A DNA stretch of 64,000 bases from positions 806,001 to 870,000 of the forward strand of contig JAVLRN010000005.1 in assembly GCA_032821775.1 (NCBI GenBank), in the 5' to 3' direction. This DNA comes from Sanguinoderma infundibulare (taxonomy: Eukaryota > Basidiomycota > Agaricomycetes > Polyporales > Polyporaceae). The notes below the pieces were generated by a model. The model was given only the letters and a program-made list of their open reading frames with translations. It made no database searches and was not told where the DNA came from. This document shows positions 12,316 to 26,291 of the stretch, piece by piece; the first letter of the stretch is position 1; every line of letters starts with the position of its first letter. Both the position numbers and the translations under genes were made by a program.

Positions 12316-13721
12316 TTAGCCCGGATCGACCTGAAGAGAGCCTGACCGTACCAACTCCTCCGCCGACCGTGGGGACGGGAAGTCATCGTCACGCGACGAC
12401 TCTCCAGGTCGGAGGTTCAAGTATTCTGCCATGAAGACGCGAAGAATGAGATTCCATCGGCGCATCGTCGGGATATCGAGTGCGGACGCGTCGTCCTGGC
12501 CAACGTCGTCAGCCACGATTCCGCTCGATATATTGTGCTCTCAAACCTTGAGGGTATGCCAAACTTGCGGGAACGGACTGGCGATGACGTGCAGCACATC
12601 CACGCCGAGCTTCAGGAACGGGATGTGGTCGTCCTCGATGCCGCCAAAGTTGAACTGTGGCCCGGTGCGGGGAAGGAAGAACGGTGTGAACGTGGCCTGA
12701 GGCTTGACGCCCTCCTGCTGGTACACGAACGCGCCGCCGGCGATGAGTCGCCGCTCCACGGACAGCACCGCGTCGTGCAGCCATGCGGTGTCGACGAACG
12801 AGGAACGGATGGTGGGATTGGGTGCGCCGAGTAGGTCGAGCAGGATGATGTGCTCTATCGTGCCGAGCTCCGTGGTGGATGCGGGGAGCAACCTTCGCTT
12901 CGAGTGGGGCGCGATGTAGGTCGTGGACCACTTGTTCGCCAGGTGCCTGCGTCTGTCAATACATGCACGGGCAGCACGATCGTGCAAACGTACCTCGCAC
13001 CGTATATCGAGTCCGTGGCAGTCCAATCCTTGAACGCCTCCTCTCCATCGAAGAACACGAGTTGAAGCGTAGTCTCGGCTACGTCCTCGTTATCCTCCTG
13101 GCCATCCTCGAGCCGTGCCGACCGTTCGTTCAGCAGAGGGTCCAACGTTTCCGCAAGGTCCAGCATGAATGCACATGGAGCCGCGGAGTCCGTGGCGCCA
13201 AGAAACTACTACCAGACACGTCAGCACGCAACGCCTCCGAGGCGACCGCTACTCGCCTGGTTCTCAGGATACGACGCAAAGAACTTGCTGTCGAAGTGCG
13301 CGGCGAGGATGACGCGTCGAGGGGCCTTCGGGTCCTTCGTCGCGATGACATTCGTGAAGCGCTTCACCCCATACGGCGTTGTGTCATTGAAGGAGTCCTC
13401 CTCGACATGCCACTTCAGCTTCTTCATCGTGTCAACGATGTACTGCCGGACCATGGTATTATTGGCGGTATCCGGCGCCCGGGGCACGAGTATGCGCGAG
13501 AGATGCGAACGGGGATTTGACGGGTCGACATTGCGTACTGGGTCGGGAGACGTAACCAGCGATGTGATGGCCTTCAAGGACAGATGGGTCAAGTCACGAC
13601 GACCAAGCTTGGCAGCATGACAGCAGACAGAGAGGAAAGATAGGCCCAAGAGCCCTATTGCCCAGAGCCCAAGAGTGTTCCACGACGATCGACGTCGAGA
13701 GCACGTAGCGTGAGCCGACAT
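12316..13721 (-). CDS. Glutaminyl-peptide cyclotransferase (M28-like Zn enzyme)
   Basis: Converts N-terminal glutamine of secreted or lumenal proteins to pyroglutamate (family knowledge). The start is ATG at 13721. An N-terminal hydrophobic segment, LGLWAIGLLGLSFLSVCC, indicates a signal peptide or signal anchor. Then come ILVPRAPDTANNTMVRQYIV and HVEEDSFNDTTPYG, followed by the zinc-ligand strand RRVILAAHFDSK. The next exons carry the expected aspartate and glutamate elements: TDSAAPCAFMLDLAETL and LVFFDGEEAFKDWTATDS. Further on are LLDLLGAPNP and GGIEDDHIPFLKLGVDVLH with the last histidine ligand region. The stop is at 12316. The architecture and length fit fungal and animal QPCT. It is separated from the RdRP stop by 137 bp on the same strand, so the spacing is compact. 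Confidence 0.9.
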
Positions 13722-13858
13722 CGTGGTCGGTGGAAGAGCCTCGTGGTGACCATAGCGTAGGGTTACATTGAACTACCATCGTATACGTACATACACACGA
13801 CTCACGGATCCTCCTTGGCAACCGCGGTACAGGGCACACATACAGAACATGTACATGA

Positions 13859-16800
13859 CTAGAGACCGCGGAGTTTCGACAGCGTATCCAGCACAACTCC
13901 CAGCGCAATCAGACTGAAACTGCGAGCGCCGAACACAGTGCTGTTCCTGGTCCCGAAGTCCCATGCCAACCACGCCTGCGAAAGGCCATAGACCAGCTCT
14001 CCTTGCTGGGGGTTCCGGAAGTCCGACGGGTGATAGAGCCTGTACCTGATCTCGCGCACAAGCTCGCCTGCGTGCATGCGCATACGATGCATGCGGTCGG
14101 TCCTCCACCGATGCTGCGAGCAGTTCGCGAGGATCGTCCCGATCGCGACTTCCTCCTCCTGGAGCCGAATGTCCGGAGCGTCCGAGAGGGCGTGTGTCAC
14201 ACAAATGTACCGCAGCTCCTGCTCGTAACGGAGGAAGTGCGTCTTCATGTCGGCTACGTCCTTGTCCGCATTGTCAGAGTGGTGTAGCTGTTGCTCGATG
14301 AGCGGCTTCAGTGCCAAGGAGATGACGTCCATGAGCGGCTGCTCTCGCCTCGGCGGCTTCGGGGCAATCTGTGGACCGTTTGGACTCGGGAAGGATTCCG
14401 CAGAAGGCTTCGGTTTTGGGACGGTAATCATTCTGAACAGCTCCCCAGGAGCACGAGAAGAAATGTAGTAGTCCGTGTCGCGAGGGTCATTGTCTTCAGC
14501 CTGTACAGGCGACATCAGCATTCGCCGTTCGTCGATAGTCAAGATTCATAAGCTTGGTTACCATCTTCCAGTCCGGCTTGGAGCGGATCAAGAAACGAGG
14601 AGAGTCGTGGATATCAACTGGAATGCCATTCTTCGGGTAGTCGACCGCTTGACTACACAACTGAGCCAAATCTATGCAGGCTGGGTCGTTGGTTCCCTCC
14701 CTCGATTGGTCTGAGAACGCCGTCGTGATCAGCTGTGAAGGTTCTCTGTTAATATGACGATTGGACTCACCGGCGATGATCAGGTGTCGGTCGGAAAGAA
14801 GGCCCTGAAGACTCCGTTAGCGTACTTTCTTCAACAGGAATGAGGCGTCGTACCAGGACGTCGGAGTTGATATACTCGACGATGAAGTCGCATATATCGT
14901 TCACAGTGCTTTCCTGTCCATCTGGGAGCTTGCGAATACCGACAGGTTCGTACGACGCAGGATCCGCGTGTTCAGTCGGCAGCAACGCGGGATACTTGAT
15001 GATGGAATACAGGTCACTAGACGAATGAAAAACGTTGAGTCTCGAATCCATGATAACATCACCGACCCTACCCGTCAAGATCGCCTCCACCCAACATCGA
15101 GGCAAGCGAGCGTTTTCCTATCGAAGGTCATGTTACATGAGGCGAGATGACCGCCGATGACGGGGACACGCACCAGCGGAGGGTAGGACGACGACATTCT
15201 TGAGATTCCGGAAAGAACAAACCATGTTGTCTGGGGGTTTGCCAATAGCGTGGACACGTTGAACTATGACAGAGGTCAAAGAAGTGCAGTTGAGGACATG
15301 ACTAGAGTGGTACCCACCATCTCCAGGATGGACGACAGGGCTTCGAGAGATCACCATGACACCTGCGTTGACGTTAACATCCTGTATGCAGAGCATCAAA
15401 ATATGCACGTACCCTGAAGATAAGTCGGCTCCTTATCGTCCTCATCCTGAATGCAAGCTGCATCACACGTCAGAGGATCATGCAGGGTGTAAGTCACAGA
15501 ACCACACACCAAAAATCTGGTTCTCCTTCAGCTTGAAGACGTTCTCCACTCCTTTCTCCTCGTACACCGGCCCTTCGTCAGCGAGTCCCACGAGCAGGTA
15601 GCTATCTGGGATAGGTATCCTAGCGCTGTGCTTCATGTCGCGCAGAATATGAGCCTGTGCATATCCGATCAAACTGTACAGGAAGGTATTATTGAGGGTT
15701 CCGGCGGTGACGCCCTGTTCCCTCTCCATGCCCATCCCGATAGCCTTCAGGCCATTGAGGATGAACGGCAGCCCGAAACTCAATCCGATGCTGTGCGTCT
15801 TCAGCAGCCCGACAGTGTTCTCAATGGAGTCGGATGCATTGACGACTTCGGCGACTGCCATGTTTTGCAGTTTGATGAATACGTCTTTGTCGACTCCGCG
15901 GTCTTCGAGGATCATCACAAGGGATCTGTAGCCTTCACGTCAATTTGGAGTTCAAAATATACCCGAAAGCACCGGACCTATTCAAGTACGACGTTCCGGG
16001 CTTATTGAACCAACGGGCAATCTCGATCGGAGCTTCAGCTTCGTCGAGGGCCTGAAACTTGTTCATCGACGGCCTAAGGCACATCTTGATGCCTTCAAGA
16101 CGGTCATCGATGCCCACCATCCCCTTGTATCCTATACGCCGCTCAGCTTGCGCAGTTGCCCAACCACTCGAGAAGCTTACCTAGGTAACGGATTTGGTAC
16201 TATCGCGAAATTTAAGTACTCCAGCTTTCTTTCATCTAACACATGAACTCACCGCAGAAGGCTTGAGCTCCAATCGCCTCAGATCGTCCTTCGCCGTACA
16301 CAAGGCATCCCAAATCATGTCACCCAGCTGCGGCGATATCGTTCCAACACCATCAGTGAACAAGTATGGCTCCTCGCCCATGTCCGGCATTTCATTGCAC
16401 TGCTTGTGATTTATGGATACAGACGGGTCCGTCGCCGTGAACGCTTGGGCAAGTCGCGCGGCATACTTCGACGGCGCGTCGATGACCTTGCTGAAGTCAC
16501 CAAGACTTTCGCGGATGCTCTGTCCGCCCACGTAACCCAGCGTTGGATGTGAAAAGGGGTTCACAAACCAGACAGCGTGTTCGCGTAAGGCAGATTGTGA
16601 GTACGCGAGGAACTCGAAGTGGCGTCCACCAAGGTCGAACCCGTTCTTTAGGGTGCCGCCCACGCGCTCTTCCAGAAGCGTCGTGCCATCGACCTGCAAG
16701 GTACTTAAGTGACGCACGGGTGCAGATATTTGAACCACTTACTTCCCGAGCCCACCTGTACTGCAGACGGTCCTCATCGCGGAAGTCGACGCGAAGGAAA

Positions 16801-18355
16801 TGGTCCTCGTATCCTGCAAACTGCCGGATGACGCGATTGCTTTGACTGACGTACGGTCCCTCGAGAAGGATGCGAGTGGGGGTAAACGTCACATGATAGC
16901 ACTTGAACTTTCCTGTGTCCCGCCTCGGCTCAGGCTCCGTCAACTCATCGTCTCCTCGAATTGGCTTCCACTTCTGCCCTCCAGTGCCAGGGGCGACGCG
17001 GCGGAAGCAGTCCATGTGCGTATCCATTGGGGCCTTGGTGCGTAGCGCTTCGGAGAAGTCACGAAGGATGTCGCCTGCGTCTGTGGGATGCTCTCGATAT
17101 AGCTTTTCGATCGGTTCTCGAAAGTGCTTGAGGAGATCATGGGTGTGCAAAAGGCCGTTATGGAGGAGGGCCTCAAGCTGAAAGGCGACGGGCCAAGTGA
17201 ACTGCGATTGCACGACCCAATTGCGGTAGAGGTGGAGCTGCTTGGGAGAGAAGAACCCGTTATTGAAGGCCTCGATCTTGGCCGAGATAGGGCGCCTGAG
17301 ATCGGCCACTACGCATAGGTCCGCAAACTTGAGAATGTCTGTCTCGGTATGAAGGAGGAGTCGCATGTGATGCGCGAACGGAGCCGAGCCTGCATGCGCC
17401 TCGTTGAGGCTGCTGAGCCTTTGCCGGAACTTCCTCTGGTCTCGCCAATCCTCCCCGGTCTTGGTGCGATTGAACCGCTCACGTTCGAGCATCGGAGGCG
17501 TCAGCAACTCGAATACGACAACTAGATTGGACAACAGGCGCGTCAGAATACCATTCGGACATTGCGGAAACCACAGCACTCACATGGATTGCCAAAATCC
17601 ATACCAATCGCCATCTTGCGAATGTTCGAGAATGCGATGGCAATGTTGGATCCGATTTCCTCGGTCATTTTATCACCCAACTACGCATCGTCAGCACTAC
17701 TGCCATGAAAATGTAGTGATTAAGCAGAATATGGCCGCATACGGACCTGAATGCGGATGAGCTTGTGATCGTACTCGAACTCCATCAACCCTGCTCCCTT
17801 GTCGCGGTGGCTCCACTCGAACTCGTTGGAAAAGATGCGGGAGGCGGTCATCGGGTCTTCCGGGCGGCGGTAGAAGACTCCGAACTGTAGCTTATCGACA
17901 TGTAGACCAAGGTTCAGCTTTCTGAGCTTGTCCTCTCGCTTCTCTTCCAGACCAGGATCGAGGTAGGGAGTCTTCTCGAGGGTCTCCTTCAAGCTACGAC
18001 TGGGACGATCCTTTGTCCGGAAGAGTCGGACCTTGCGTCCCAGAACGAGGATAGGATTGCGCTCCTCGTATACCCACTTCAAGAGCTTGTCGCCTACCTT
18101 GCGGTTAGGCAGGATCAGCTCGCCCGAGCCATTGTTCTGCACGCCACCGCGACCAGGATTGAGTGTAACCTTGAAGTTACTAGGACGCGTGAATCGAGGA
18201 AGCATATCGACGATCAGATAATTGCCCACTTACACGGGTCGCGCCTTGGGATCAGATGCGTTGAAGAATCCTTCACCATGCAGGATGGCACCGACGGCTC
18301 GCTTGACATCCCACGCGTTCGCTTCGAAAGCCACATCTGCCAGTTCTATGTTCAT
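13859..18355 (-). CDS. Cellular RNA-dependent RNA polymerase (QDE-1/Rdp1 type)
   Basis: Makes double-stranded RNA in RNA silencing (quelling/RNAi) from single-stranded templates (family knowledge). The start chosen is ATG at 18355 (MNIELADVAFEANAWDVK), an N-terminal segment resembling the RRM-like start of these enzymes. It continues across an intron into NFKVTLNPGRGG. The central region has FTPTRILLEGPYVSQSNRVI and FLRVDFRDED, then YLFTDGVGTISPQLGDMIW. The palm gives FRNLKNVVVLPSAG, then LASMLGGGDLDGD, the catalytic aspartate motif. A 55-nt intron (15017-15071) interrupts the last glycine-aspartate pair of that motif. After it come LYSIIKYPALLP and VNDICDFIVEYINSDVL. The C-terminal helical exon ends at 13859. 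All key motifs are present, so it is probably active. The introns and these motifs mark it as a host gene and not viral. Confidence 0.93.
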
Positions 18356-18753
18356 CCTCGGGCTCGGGCACAGGAGAGTGGCGACAGTCCAGCAGAGGAA
18401 GAGAGTCAAAGCACGAAGGTTGCCACTAGTCGACGCGAGCGAAGACGGAGGGGAACGGGAGCGGCTCAGACAAAGCAGTCAGTGGCGTGTAAGAAGGGTG
18501 TAAGAGTATTCATATTGGGCAAGCAGGATGGAAGCATCTGGTGCATGTGCTGCGGCAACTCTAGCTCACCGTTCTTCACAACTTTCAACTTCCACAGGCG
18601 CTGGCGCAGACCTCCCACGGAGCAAGTTCACACTTATATGCATATATGTAAGACTTAAAGGACAGATGCATATGTCCTCGAATGAACTCATTACTGATGT
18701 TAGATAATACTACGATAATGTAACCAATCCTCCGAGTCCCCACATCCTTCTCC
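18356..18753. other. RdRP promoter and Stt4 3' flank
   Basis: A 398-bp spacer lies between the Stt4 stop and the RdRP start. It must contain the RdRP promoter and the Stt4 terminator. An AT-rich patch with TATATGCATATATG lies at about 18635-18650. No coding potential is supported. Confidence 0.5.
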
Positions 18754-21700
18754 CTACTTGTACGGTATGCCGTTTTGCAGCTGGACAAGAGATTAGATGG
18801 ATACGAATTCAATCTAGAAATGGGGCGCACCCTTTGGAACTCGTCGTATGCAGTGCTGCGAACGTTCTCATGCGCGTTCCTCACTGTGGACATCATGAAG
18901 TCCGCGGCTTGGCGCTCGTTCAAGGACAGCGCGAAACGTTCCTTCAGCCTACGGATCGTCGGCTCTCCCTTGAAGGAGGGAAGGCAGGTATCAAGCATCA
19001 GCTGCACTGTGCTGACCAGCTGGTCCGCGTGCGGACGGATGGCTAAGAATGCCTTCACTGTTAGCTGCTGGAAAAGCTGGTAGCCCTGCGAGGCACGTCC
19101 ACCCATGAGGACGACCATCTCGTGCGTGAGCTTGAACGAGTTGGGTTCGAATTTGACACCCTGAATCGCAAGTCTCAGTTATTATTAAGCCACAGGAAAC
19201 ACAGTGGAGAGGACTTACTCCCGGACGTGAAAATCGAAGCAGGGGATGTCAGCTGGTTACTAAACGGGATCGAGGGGGATACTCATCTATGTCAAACAAG
19301 AAGCCGAAGTCTGTACAGGAATGGATTAGCTATAACCTGTCGATGATAATCGTGCCAAACACCCACCGATATGAACAATGTGTCCCTCCCCATCGATCAT
19401 GATGTTCCCGTTGTGGCGATCCTTGACTTGGAGGATGTAGCACACGACCGAGTAGGCCGCCATGGACTGAATGAAGTTCAGGCGAGCCTTCTGGAACTCG
19501 ATCGTGTCCTCTCCACCATATTTGGCAACAAAGAAGTCCAGAAGATCGTTGACCTTGGCCCGTCCCATCTCGTCACGAGAAGTCGCGTTGGGTACGACAT
19601 CGATCACGCCGCACTGAGTCTGAAGTCAGCAGCGCAACAGTGAAGAAGCGCGGATCGACATACACCCGGGGCGGTTGCAGTCACGCGGTACGGGAAGACA
19701 TAGAGGGTCAACCCAACGCTCGTAAATATGTTCTTGAACATGGCGATAACCTGAAGCGCGAGGACGTCCTGGCGACAGTCGTCGCCGACTTTGAAGATAG
19801 CTTGCTGCCAAATATCGTATTCCTCTGTCTCCTCTTTGCCTTGAGAGTCCGCTTCGAGGACGTTGTCGGAAGCGGCCTTGACCACGAATCGCTCCTTGCG
19901 CACTTTAAAGGTAGCCATGAACGGCGCCTATCACCCTGTTTCAACATCGTCCAGGGAACTAGAGAAGTCTCGACATACCTTCGCATGACTTTGAAGCGGT
20001 CTTCCAGACTTCTTGTCGATGTCGATGACCTTGCCGTCTGGGTTACTCGGGAGGTACACGCCCACTTTCACGACGATCTTAGCCATCTCCTCGTCGATCT
20101 TGGCCTATAGAACGTATAAGCTGGAGGTGCTCTCGAGATGACGCAATAAAAAAGACACGGACCTTCTTCTCCGGCTTCGTCTTCTTGATGAACGGCTTGA
20201 GCTTACCGGAGATCGACGTCACCTCGTTGAAAAACCCGAACTCGCGATCGTAGAACTCCCGCGCCTCGCCGGAGAGCGAGTCTACGACCATGTCCACCAT
20301 CCGATCCAGGATAGGCTTCATCGTGTCTTCCTGTTCACCGGCATCGTCCCTGTAGCAATTCGCCTTCATATTCCAGATGATCTGATGGCAGAAGAGCTGA
20401 GATATCTTTGCCGTCTCAAAGATGAACCGCGCGACATATCCTGAAGAACAAAGTCAGCGCTGTCTCTGAAGAGGCCGGGGCATAGAGTACCAAGATCGTC
20501 ATATCGCAGGGCCTGGACGACTTGCGGTACAAAGAAGAACGTCAACTCGACAGGGTGTTCCTCGAGCACTCTGTGCGCATACTGAAGGAGCTGAGGATGG
20601 TTGTTGTAATGTCGCTCGAAGAACGTGATGGCGAGCACAGGCGCGACAGGTGCCCACAAGAGGAGATACTAAGATACAATTAACCTTCATGTGAGAGGCA
20701 AAGAACGAATACAGCCTACCCGGAGATCACGTTGGATGCTAGTACCAAGATTGTTGGCAACGAGGAACCGGAGGCCCTCGGGCACATCCAAGACATCTTG
20801 AGTGTTTGACCGGACCAGGCTCCCGACCGCACTCTGCACTGCCAGCTGACTGAAGCGCTCAGCGAGGTGGATAGAGATCGCAGGGTCTATCTGCCAGGTT
20901 TTCCGGACAGCGGCAGACCAAGTACTCTGGAATATCGACAGGTGGCTCAGCGTACTGGCAGCCATAGTAGTAATGCAACCTACGTCCAACATGGTCTTTT
21001 CCACTGCGCAGATATGATCCTGGCCCCGCTTAGGATCGTTCACCGGATTGCCCCAAACGGTTAGACGGAACACTTCGTTCTCGACTAGAAGTCTGAGCGG
21101 TAAGCTGAGGTCCTTCAAGGTAGCAATGTAATCTATACAAAGCGGCTGTGAGCGTCACTGGACTACGAACCAAAGGCAAGAACATACGAGGAGCTTGGGT
21201 AGGAGCATGGGTTGGTGCAAGGCTTGATATAGGCGCGTATCCCCTGACCGAATCGGCCTGGAGGTAGGACAGGAATTCCGACAAAAGCTTGATGTCTGCG
21301 TCGATCTGCACACGGTTCGAACCATATGACCATCTACGGATGTTGTCAATCTCCCCGCAAGCGCTGAAAATCAGGCAACGCTTACTGTGGCCGGACAGCA
21401 AACCAGGAGTACGCAGTGTGGTACAGGCTAGATCTCAATTGGTGCTCGCAGAATACATCCAGGAATGAGCTCTTCAACACCTCGAATCCGAAGAGCAAGA
21501 ACGAGAAGCGCGCTTCGCGTGCCAGGGGATGTGTCCTGAGGCCAAGGTCAGCACTTGAAACCGCAAAGCGTAGATCATACATACGACATAGCCTTGTGCG
21601 CGCGAGCAGAAGAGAGGGCGAGCCGTTGGAACAACAGCATCAACCCAGGCCTGCGATACCTAGCAGCTTGCAGCCTGCTGAAAAGTAACTGGAGAACCAG

Positions 21701-24700
21701 CAAATGGGGCGTGATGAACCTCGCAGCGGTTCTTGCATGACGGTCAATTGTCGCTTTGTCCGTCGGGCTGTACTGCACCTCTTGCAGGAATGGATCGACG
21801 TAGCTGAAGGTAGATGTACCTGAGCAAAAGGACATGGTGAGTCTGAACGGCTGGACGTACTTCTGACTCTTGGAGAACATGCCCTTGCCGAGCTTGACGC
21901 TGGTATCCCAAGCAGCAGCGATTTCGGACATCAGGGTGACCTCGCAAGCCGGCTTTTCCGCAATCACCCAAGACCAGCACTCGATACCGGCGGAAATGGA
22001 TGCCTGCGTGAACGCTTCAAACGGCAGAGCCACCAAGTAGTGTGCCAGATCATGGTCCCACTGAGGTCTTCATGTCAGTCTCTTACAAAGGAATACTACC
22101 ATTGGCAATGTAACGTACCTCTTCAAGGTAGATGAGAGTTGACGCCGCCCGGAACAAGAGGCGCTTGAGGTCTGATACAGTCAAGGTGTTCGTTTTGTCT
22201 CGAATTGCTGTTATAGCATCCGCGACCCGCTTCTTGAGGTTCCCGATTTCCCGCTTTGGCACGAAAGACAGCGGATCGTCCAATCCATCCAGACCTAGAA
22301 GAAAATCGACTGAACGTCTAGACGAAGCTTTATATGCTTGATATGCTCACCGCTTGCACGACCGAATCTGAAACCGAACGCCTCGCCCGAGTAATAGCCC
22401 TTCGACGCCAGTTGGCTCGTCAAAGTCTTCGCGCGGTCCGGCTTGATCGTTGACAAGGACGAGAGAGACGCTGGGTGCACAAATACTAAGCGACAGATGA
22501 TGAGGAAGTCAAATGGCGATAACTACTTACAAAGCTTCCTCTCGATTTGACCGATAGCCTTCGCCCAGTGAAGCGCGACAGATGCGCCGAGCTCGGAGGA
22601 CTCCATCAACGACGAGTTCTGAATCGTGGCCAAGTATTTCTAGATGATGCATCATGATCAACCGCACCTCTTCCGTGGCCGTCGGACAGCTTCCTTACCT
22701 GGAGTGTCGAATGCAGCTCGATGGGAGCTCTGCTGAGCGCAAGCTCGAACCAGTTACCCGCTTCGCGCTGGAGTTGAGAAAGCATCTGGTTCCGCGCCTC
22801 GTAGTTGTCGCAGAGCTTCAGCGTGAGTTCTGCCCGATCCGAGGTGTAGATGTACGTCGGGTTGTCCTATACCGAACGTCACGTTGAGTGCTGGTTCTTC
22901 TGCGATGGCTTTGGCATAGAAATAACGCACCTCGTCCAAGTACTCGTTCTCCGCAGCCCGACGCAGCATCGTCAGCACCTCCAAGATCGCGAACACCAAC
23001 GGCGGGTCGCACATGAGCGACGGGAACGACGTGATCAACCTGTTCAAATATCGCGCCGCGGTCTCGCGCGCCTTCGGGATCCGATGTGTACTCGCGACCA
23101 GCAACGCGCGAAGTTCGACGGAAAGAGTGCTTGGTAGTGCCTGCTTCGCCGCTTGACCGTTGAGGTCCGAAATCGCGCCCCTGATAACCTTCTCCGCGAC
23201 CGACTCCATGCAAAGCAGCAGTCCGGGGTTCTTGTTGATGCCCTTGTTGACAAAGTACGTGACAAGCGCCGACGTTCGGCCAGCCGCAGCGCGCATGCTC
23301 TCCACGTCATGCATCGTGAGCAGGAAGAGGACCTGCCCGGGCACGAGGTAGCGCACCTCGCTCGCGCGGAGCGGGATGTACTTCGTAAGCAGCGCGCGGG
23401 GCTTGTTGATGACGGTCTCGACGTACTCCTGCCGAATGACGGTGTTGTAGTCCAGATCACTTACAATGGTGTCGTGCGCCTCCTCGAGGACGATGGGCGG
23501 CGTATGCGCAGCAATGCGTGCGAGGGCGGGCTGACGCCACTCCATCGCGGTGTGTATACGCTCTGCGGAATCGGTGAAGCCGAATAGCACGCAGAGGAAC
23601 CACATGTTGCGGAAGAGGGTGACGACGTTGTATGAGACGTCCGGGCCGATTTCAAAATCTTCGTGGCTAAGGAGTGCGTCGATGGGAAGAAGCAGCGAGG
23701 CGAGTTGCTCGGACATCTCCTCTAGCTGCGTAGGGGAGCCAGGGTCAGAAAAGTCTTGCAGACATGCGCAAGGCCCAGAGGCAGGCCGACGGACCTTGGC
23801 ATGGTGGTTTGAAATCGCGGCGTTTTGGATGGCAACGCCCTTGTCCGCAAACAACGTGAGCAGCTCTATCAGATAAATTTGGTACAGCTCCGGGCGTCCC
23901 CTCAAGTCTTTAGCTAGCCTTGTTTGCGCTGCTAGAACCTATGGAATGCCAGTGAGTAAGTGTGGTGCGAAAGGTGCAGAAGGTCATACCATGTTATTTG
24001 AAAAGCGCGTGTCGTCCAGATTCGCTGATCGGTTGATTGAAGAGAACGCGCGAATGATATCGACGAAGCAGTTCTGAGGCGTAATGAGTGCCAAGTCGAC
24101 GAGGTTGTACGCAATTGCAGCCTCGACCGTCGGCTCCGCGGAACGCATGCGTTGGAGCAACATCGAAACCGTTAGACGAGTGACCTGGTAAGGCGTTATG
24201 ATGCGGCTACTCCGCTTCAATTCAAGTCACGTACCTCCTCGTTCCTGCTCTCAAGTGCAAGTCGTGCAGCCACCGAGATTGTGCTAATGCCTACTGTACG
24301 TTTCTCGTCCTCTGATAAACCCCTGAGTCCAGTTTCGACGGAATGCAGCGTAGACAGATCGGGGATGTCTGCAAGGTTCATGACCATGACGCTTGACGTC
24401 TCAAAGATGTCTTTACTTGTCGCCGCGATGTAGTTCAGCAACGAGTACATGTATGACATGATAAGATCGTCTCCTGGTGCAAGCTGTGGTATATCTTATG
24501 TCAACACAAAGAGGTGCCAATCGGAGAAGGGACACCCACATCAATACAAAGTGAAAGGCATCTAGCAGCAGCGAGCAACGGCGATGGCGTTCGGGTGGTG
24601 GTCGCAAATTCGAACTCGAAGATCGAAAGCGGTGAAGTGACGAAGCGTCTCAAGTGGTTTGCCATTGCAGCAGCAAGGTCGGGGAAGCTGGGTTTGGATT

Positions 24701-26291
24701 AGTCAGACGACCTTAAGCACAAATGATTGAAGCTGACCTCCGGACAAGAATCGCGGTCGACTTCAGCGCAGCCTCTTGAACCATGTTGTCGAAGATAGGA
24801 GAGTCCGCGCTGAGAAGAGTCTTCAGGCGGTCGTATAGACCGCCATCCAGCTCATCCAAAGCGGCACAGCAGACAGCAGCAAGTTTCTGGATAGTGAGAG
24901 GGTCAGCCGATACCACAGTACAAAGTCTTCGAGCCAGCAACAACACACCAAACTCTCAGACATGGTCTCCCATGCATAGCTGTCGTCGGCAGGATCCGCG
25001 TCCATATCTTGGATCTGTACCAGTAACGTGGTAAACGCCTGCAAGACATTGCGCATCGTCGTTCGCAGGACCGCTTTCTGATTCTCCTCCGCGAGGCCAT
25101 TGCCGGGTTGGTGATACTTCAATAGCTTCTGCCAGGCGACGTTCGCGGCAGCGGCCTCCTGGGGCGCGGGGGGGACGTCGATGTCCTCGGTCGAGTACGC
25201 GCGGCTCATCGCCTGCGCGAGGATGGTCCACTTGGCCTCGATGACGCAGCACACGATGAAGTAGCCTGTGAAGGGACGTCCGCGCGAGACGTAACGAGAG
25301 ACGAGGGTCTGGATGTATGCGACCTTCTCGAGGTCGCCGCCAGACCCTGATAGGGCGTCGACGGGAAGGCGATTCAAGCGCTCGATGCATTCGGGATAAA
25401 AGAGTTCGTTGAGGGGTTCGGCAAGGGTGCACCATTCTTCTGTGGACCAATCGAAGGGGACGGAGATGATGGCCCTATACAGTCCGTGGAAGGCAGGAGC
25501 GTATTGGGATAATACGTCAAAGGCTAGAATCCAGGATGAGACGAGGTGGCGCATGCTACGCAGAGACGACTTACGGTCTTCTGTCTTAAACTTGGGGACG
25601 GTCTCCTTGACCAGATTCACAATGGCATCGAACGTTACCTGTCGGTATTCCGGATGTGCGCTGGCGATCTTGAGAAGGGCTGTCACCGTTGTGGAAACTA
25701 GCTGATCGGGCATGGCCCAGTCTATACCAGGTTGTTAAGTATACGACTCGTATACGCAGGAAAAGGGAGGCGTACCATCCCAAGAAAGGCAGCGGTCGAA
25801 GTCAATGTACGGGACATCACGCAAAATGTCAACGAGGACGGGGACAATGTCCTCGATGTGTGAGTGGGGCATGTTGATAGCGAGTTCCGCGAAACCGACA
25901 TTGCATTGAATTCGGGAGTTTGACTATGAAACGTAAGGCGATGACATGAAAGTGGTACTGGTCTGGACACACCATGAACACCCTCTCCTGGGCCCGGGTT
26001 AACGCTTCACCATCCGCTTCAGGAACACCATCAGGAATATAGCCATTTGTGTAAACGTTAGGAAGGCCATCTATCTTGTCTGGCGAGTGGGAGACCTCCC
26101 GCGTTTCGACTCTGGACGTGATGAGGTCAATGGCAGACACGACGTCATCGGCCTCGGCAGCCTCTCCTTGGGCCTGTCCAACACTCTCCGCCAGGTCGGA
26201 CAAAATAAGTTGTCTGATGTTGAATTCCAGACTGGTATTTGGGATCAGAATTGTCTTCCGCAAAACATAGGGCATACACATACCAATCCAT
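18754..26291 (-). CDS. STT4: Phosphatidylinositol 4-kinase type III alpha, Stt4
   Basis: Makes plasma-membrane PI4P, acting with the Efr3/Ypp1 scaffold (family knowledge). The start is ATG at 26291. A first exon of only 8 nt (ATGGATTG) splices over a 49-nt intron to give [19 protein letters not shown], matching the expected N-terminal helix better than the longer ATG at 26281 that reads through the intron. A very long helical-repeat region runs from 26 kb to about 20.5 kb. The kinase domain lies at 20.1-18.75 kb: [20 protein letters not shown] with the ATP-binding lysine, the catalytic loop [20 protein letters not shown], and DFGFLFDI joined across an intron. The last exon gives LQNGIPYK and a TAG at 18754-18756. 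It has many short introns. Over 7.5 kb long, it is the largest gene here by span. Confidence 0.94.

Noticed and set aside
13859..18355. A viral or virus-derived polymerase insertion
   Set aside because: The DLDGD palm motif, the many spliceosomal introns and the N-terminal region are those of cellular RNAi polymerases, and the flanks are ordinary fungal genes.
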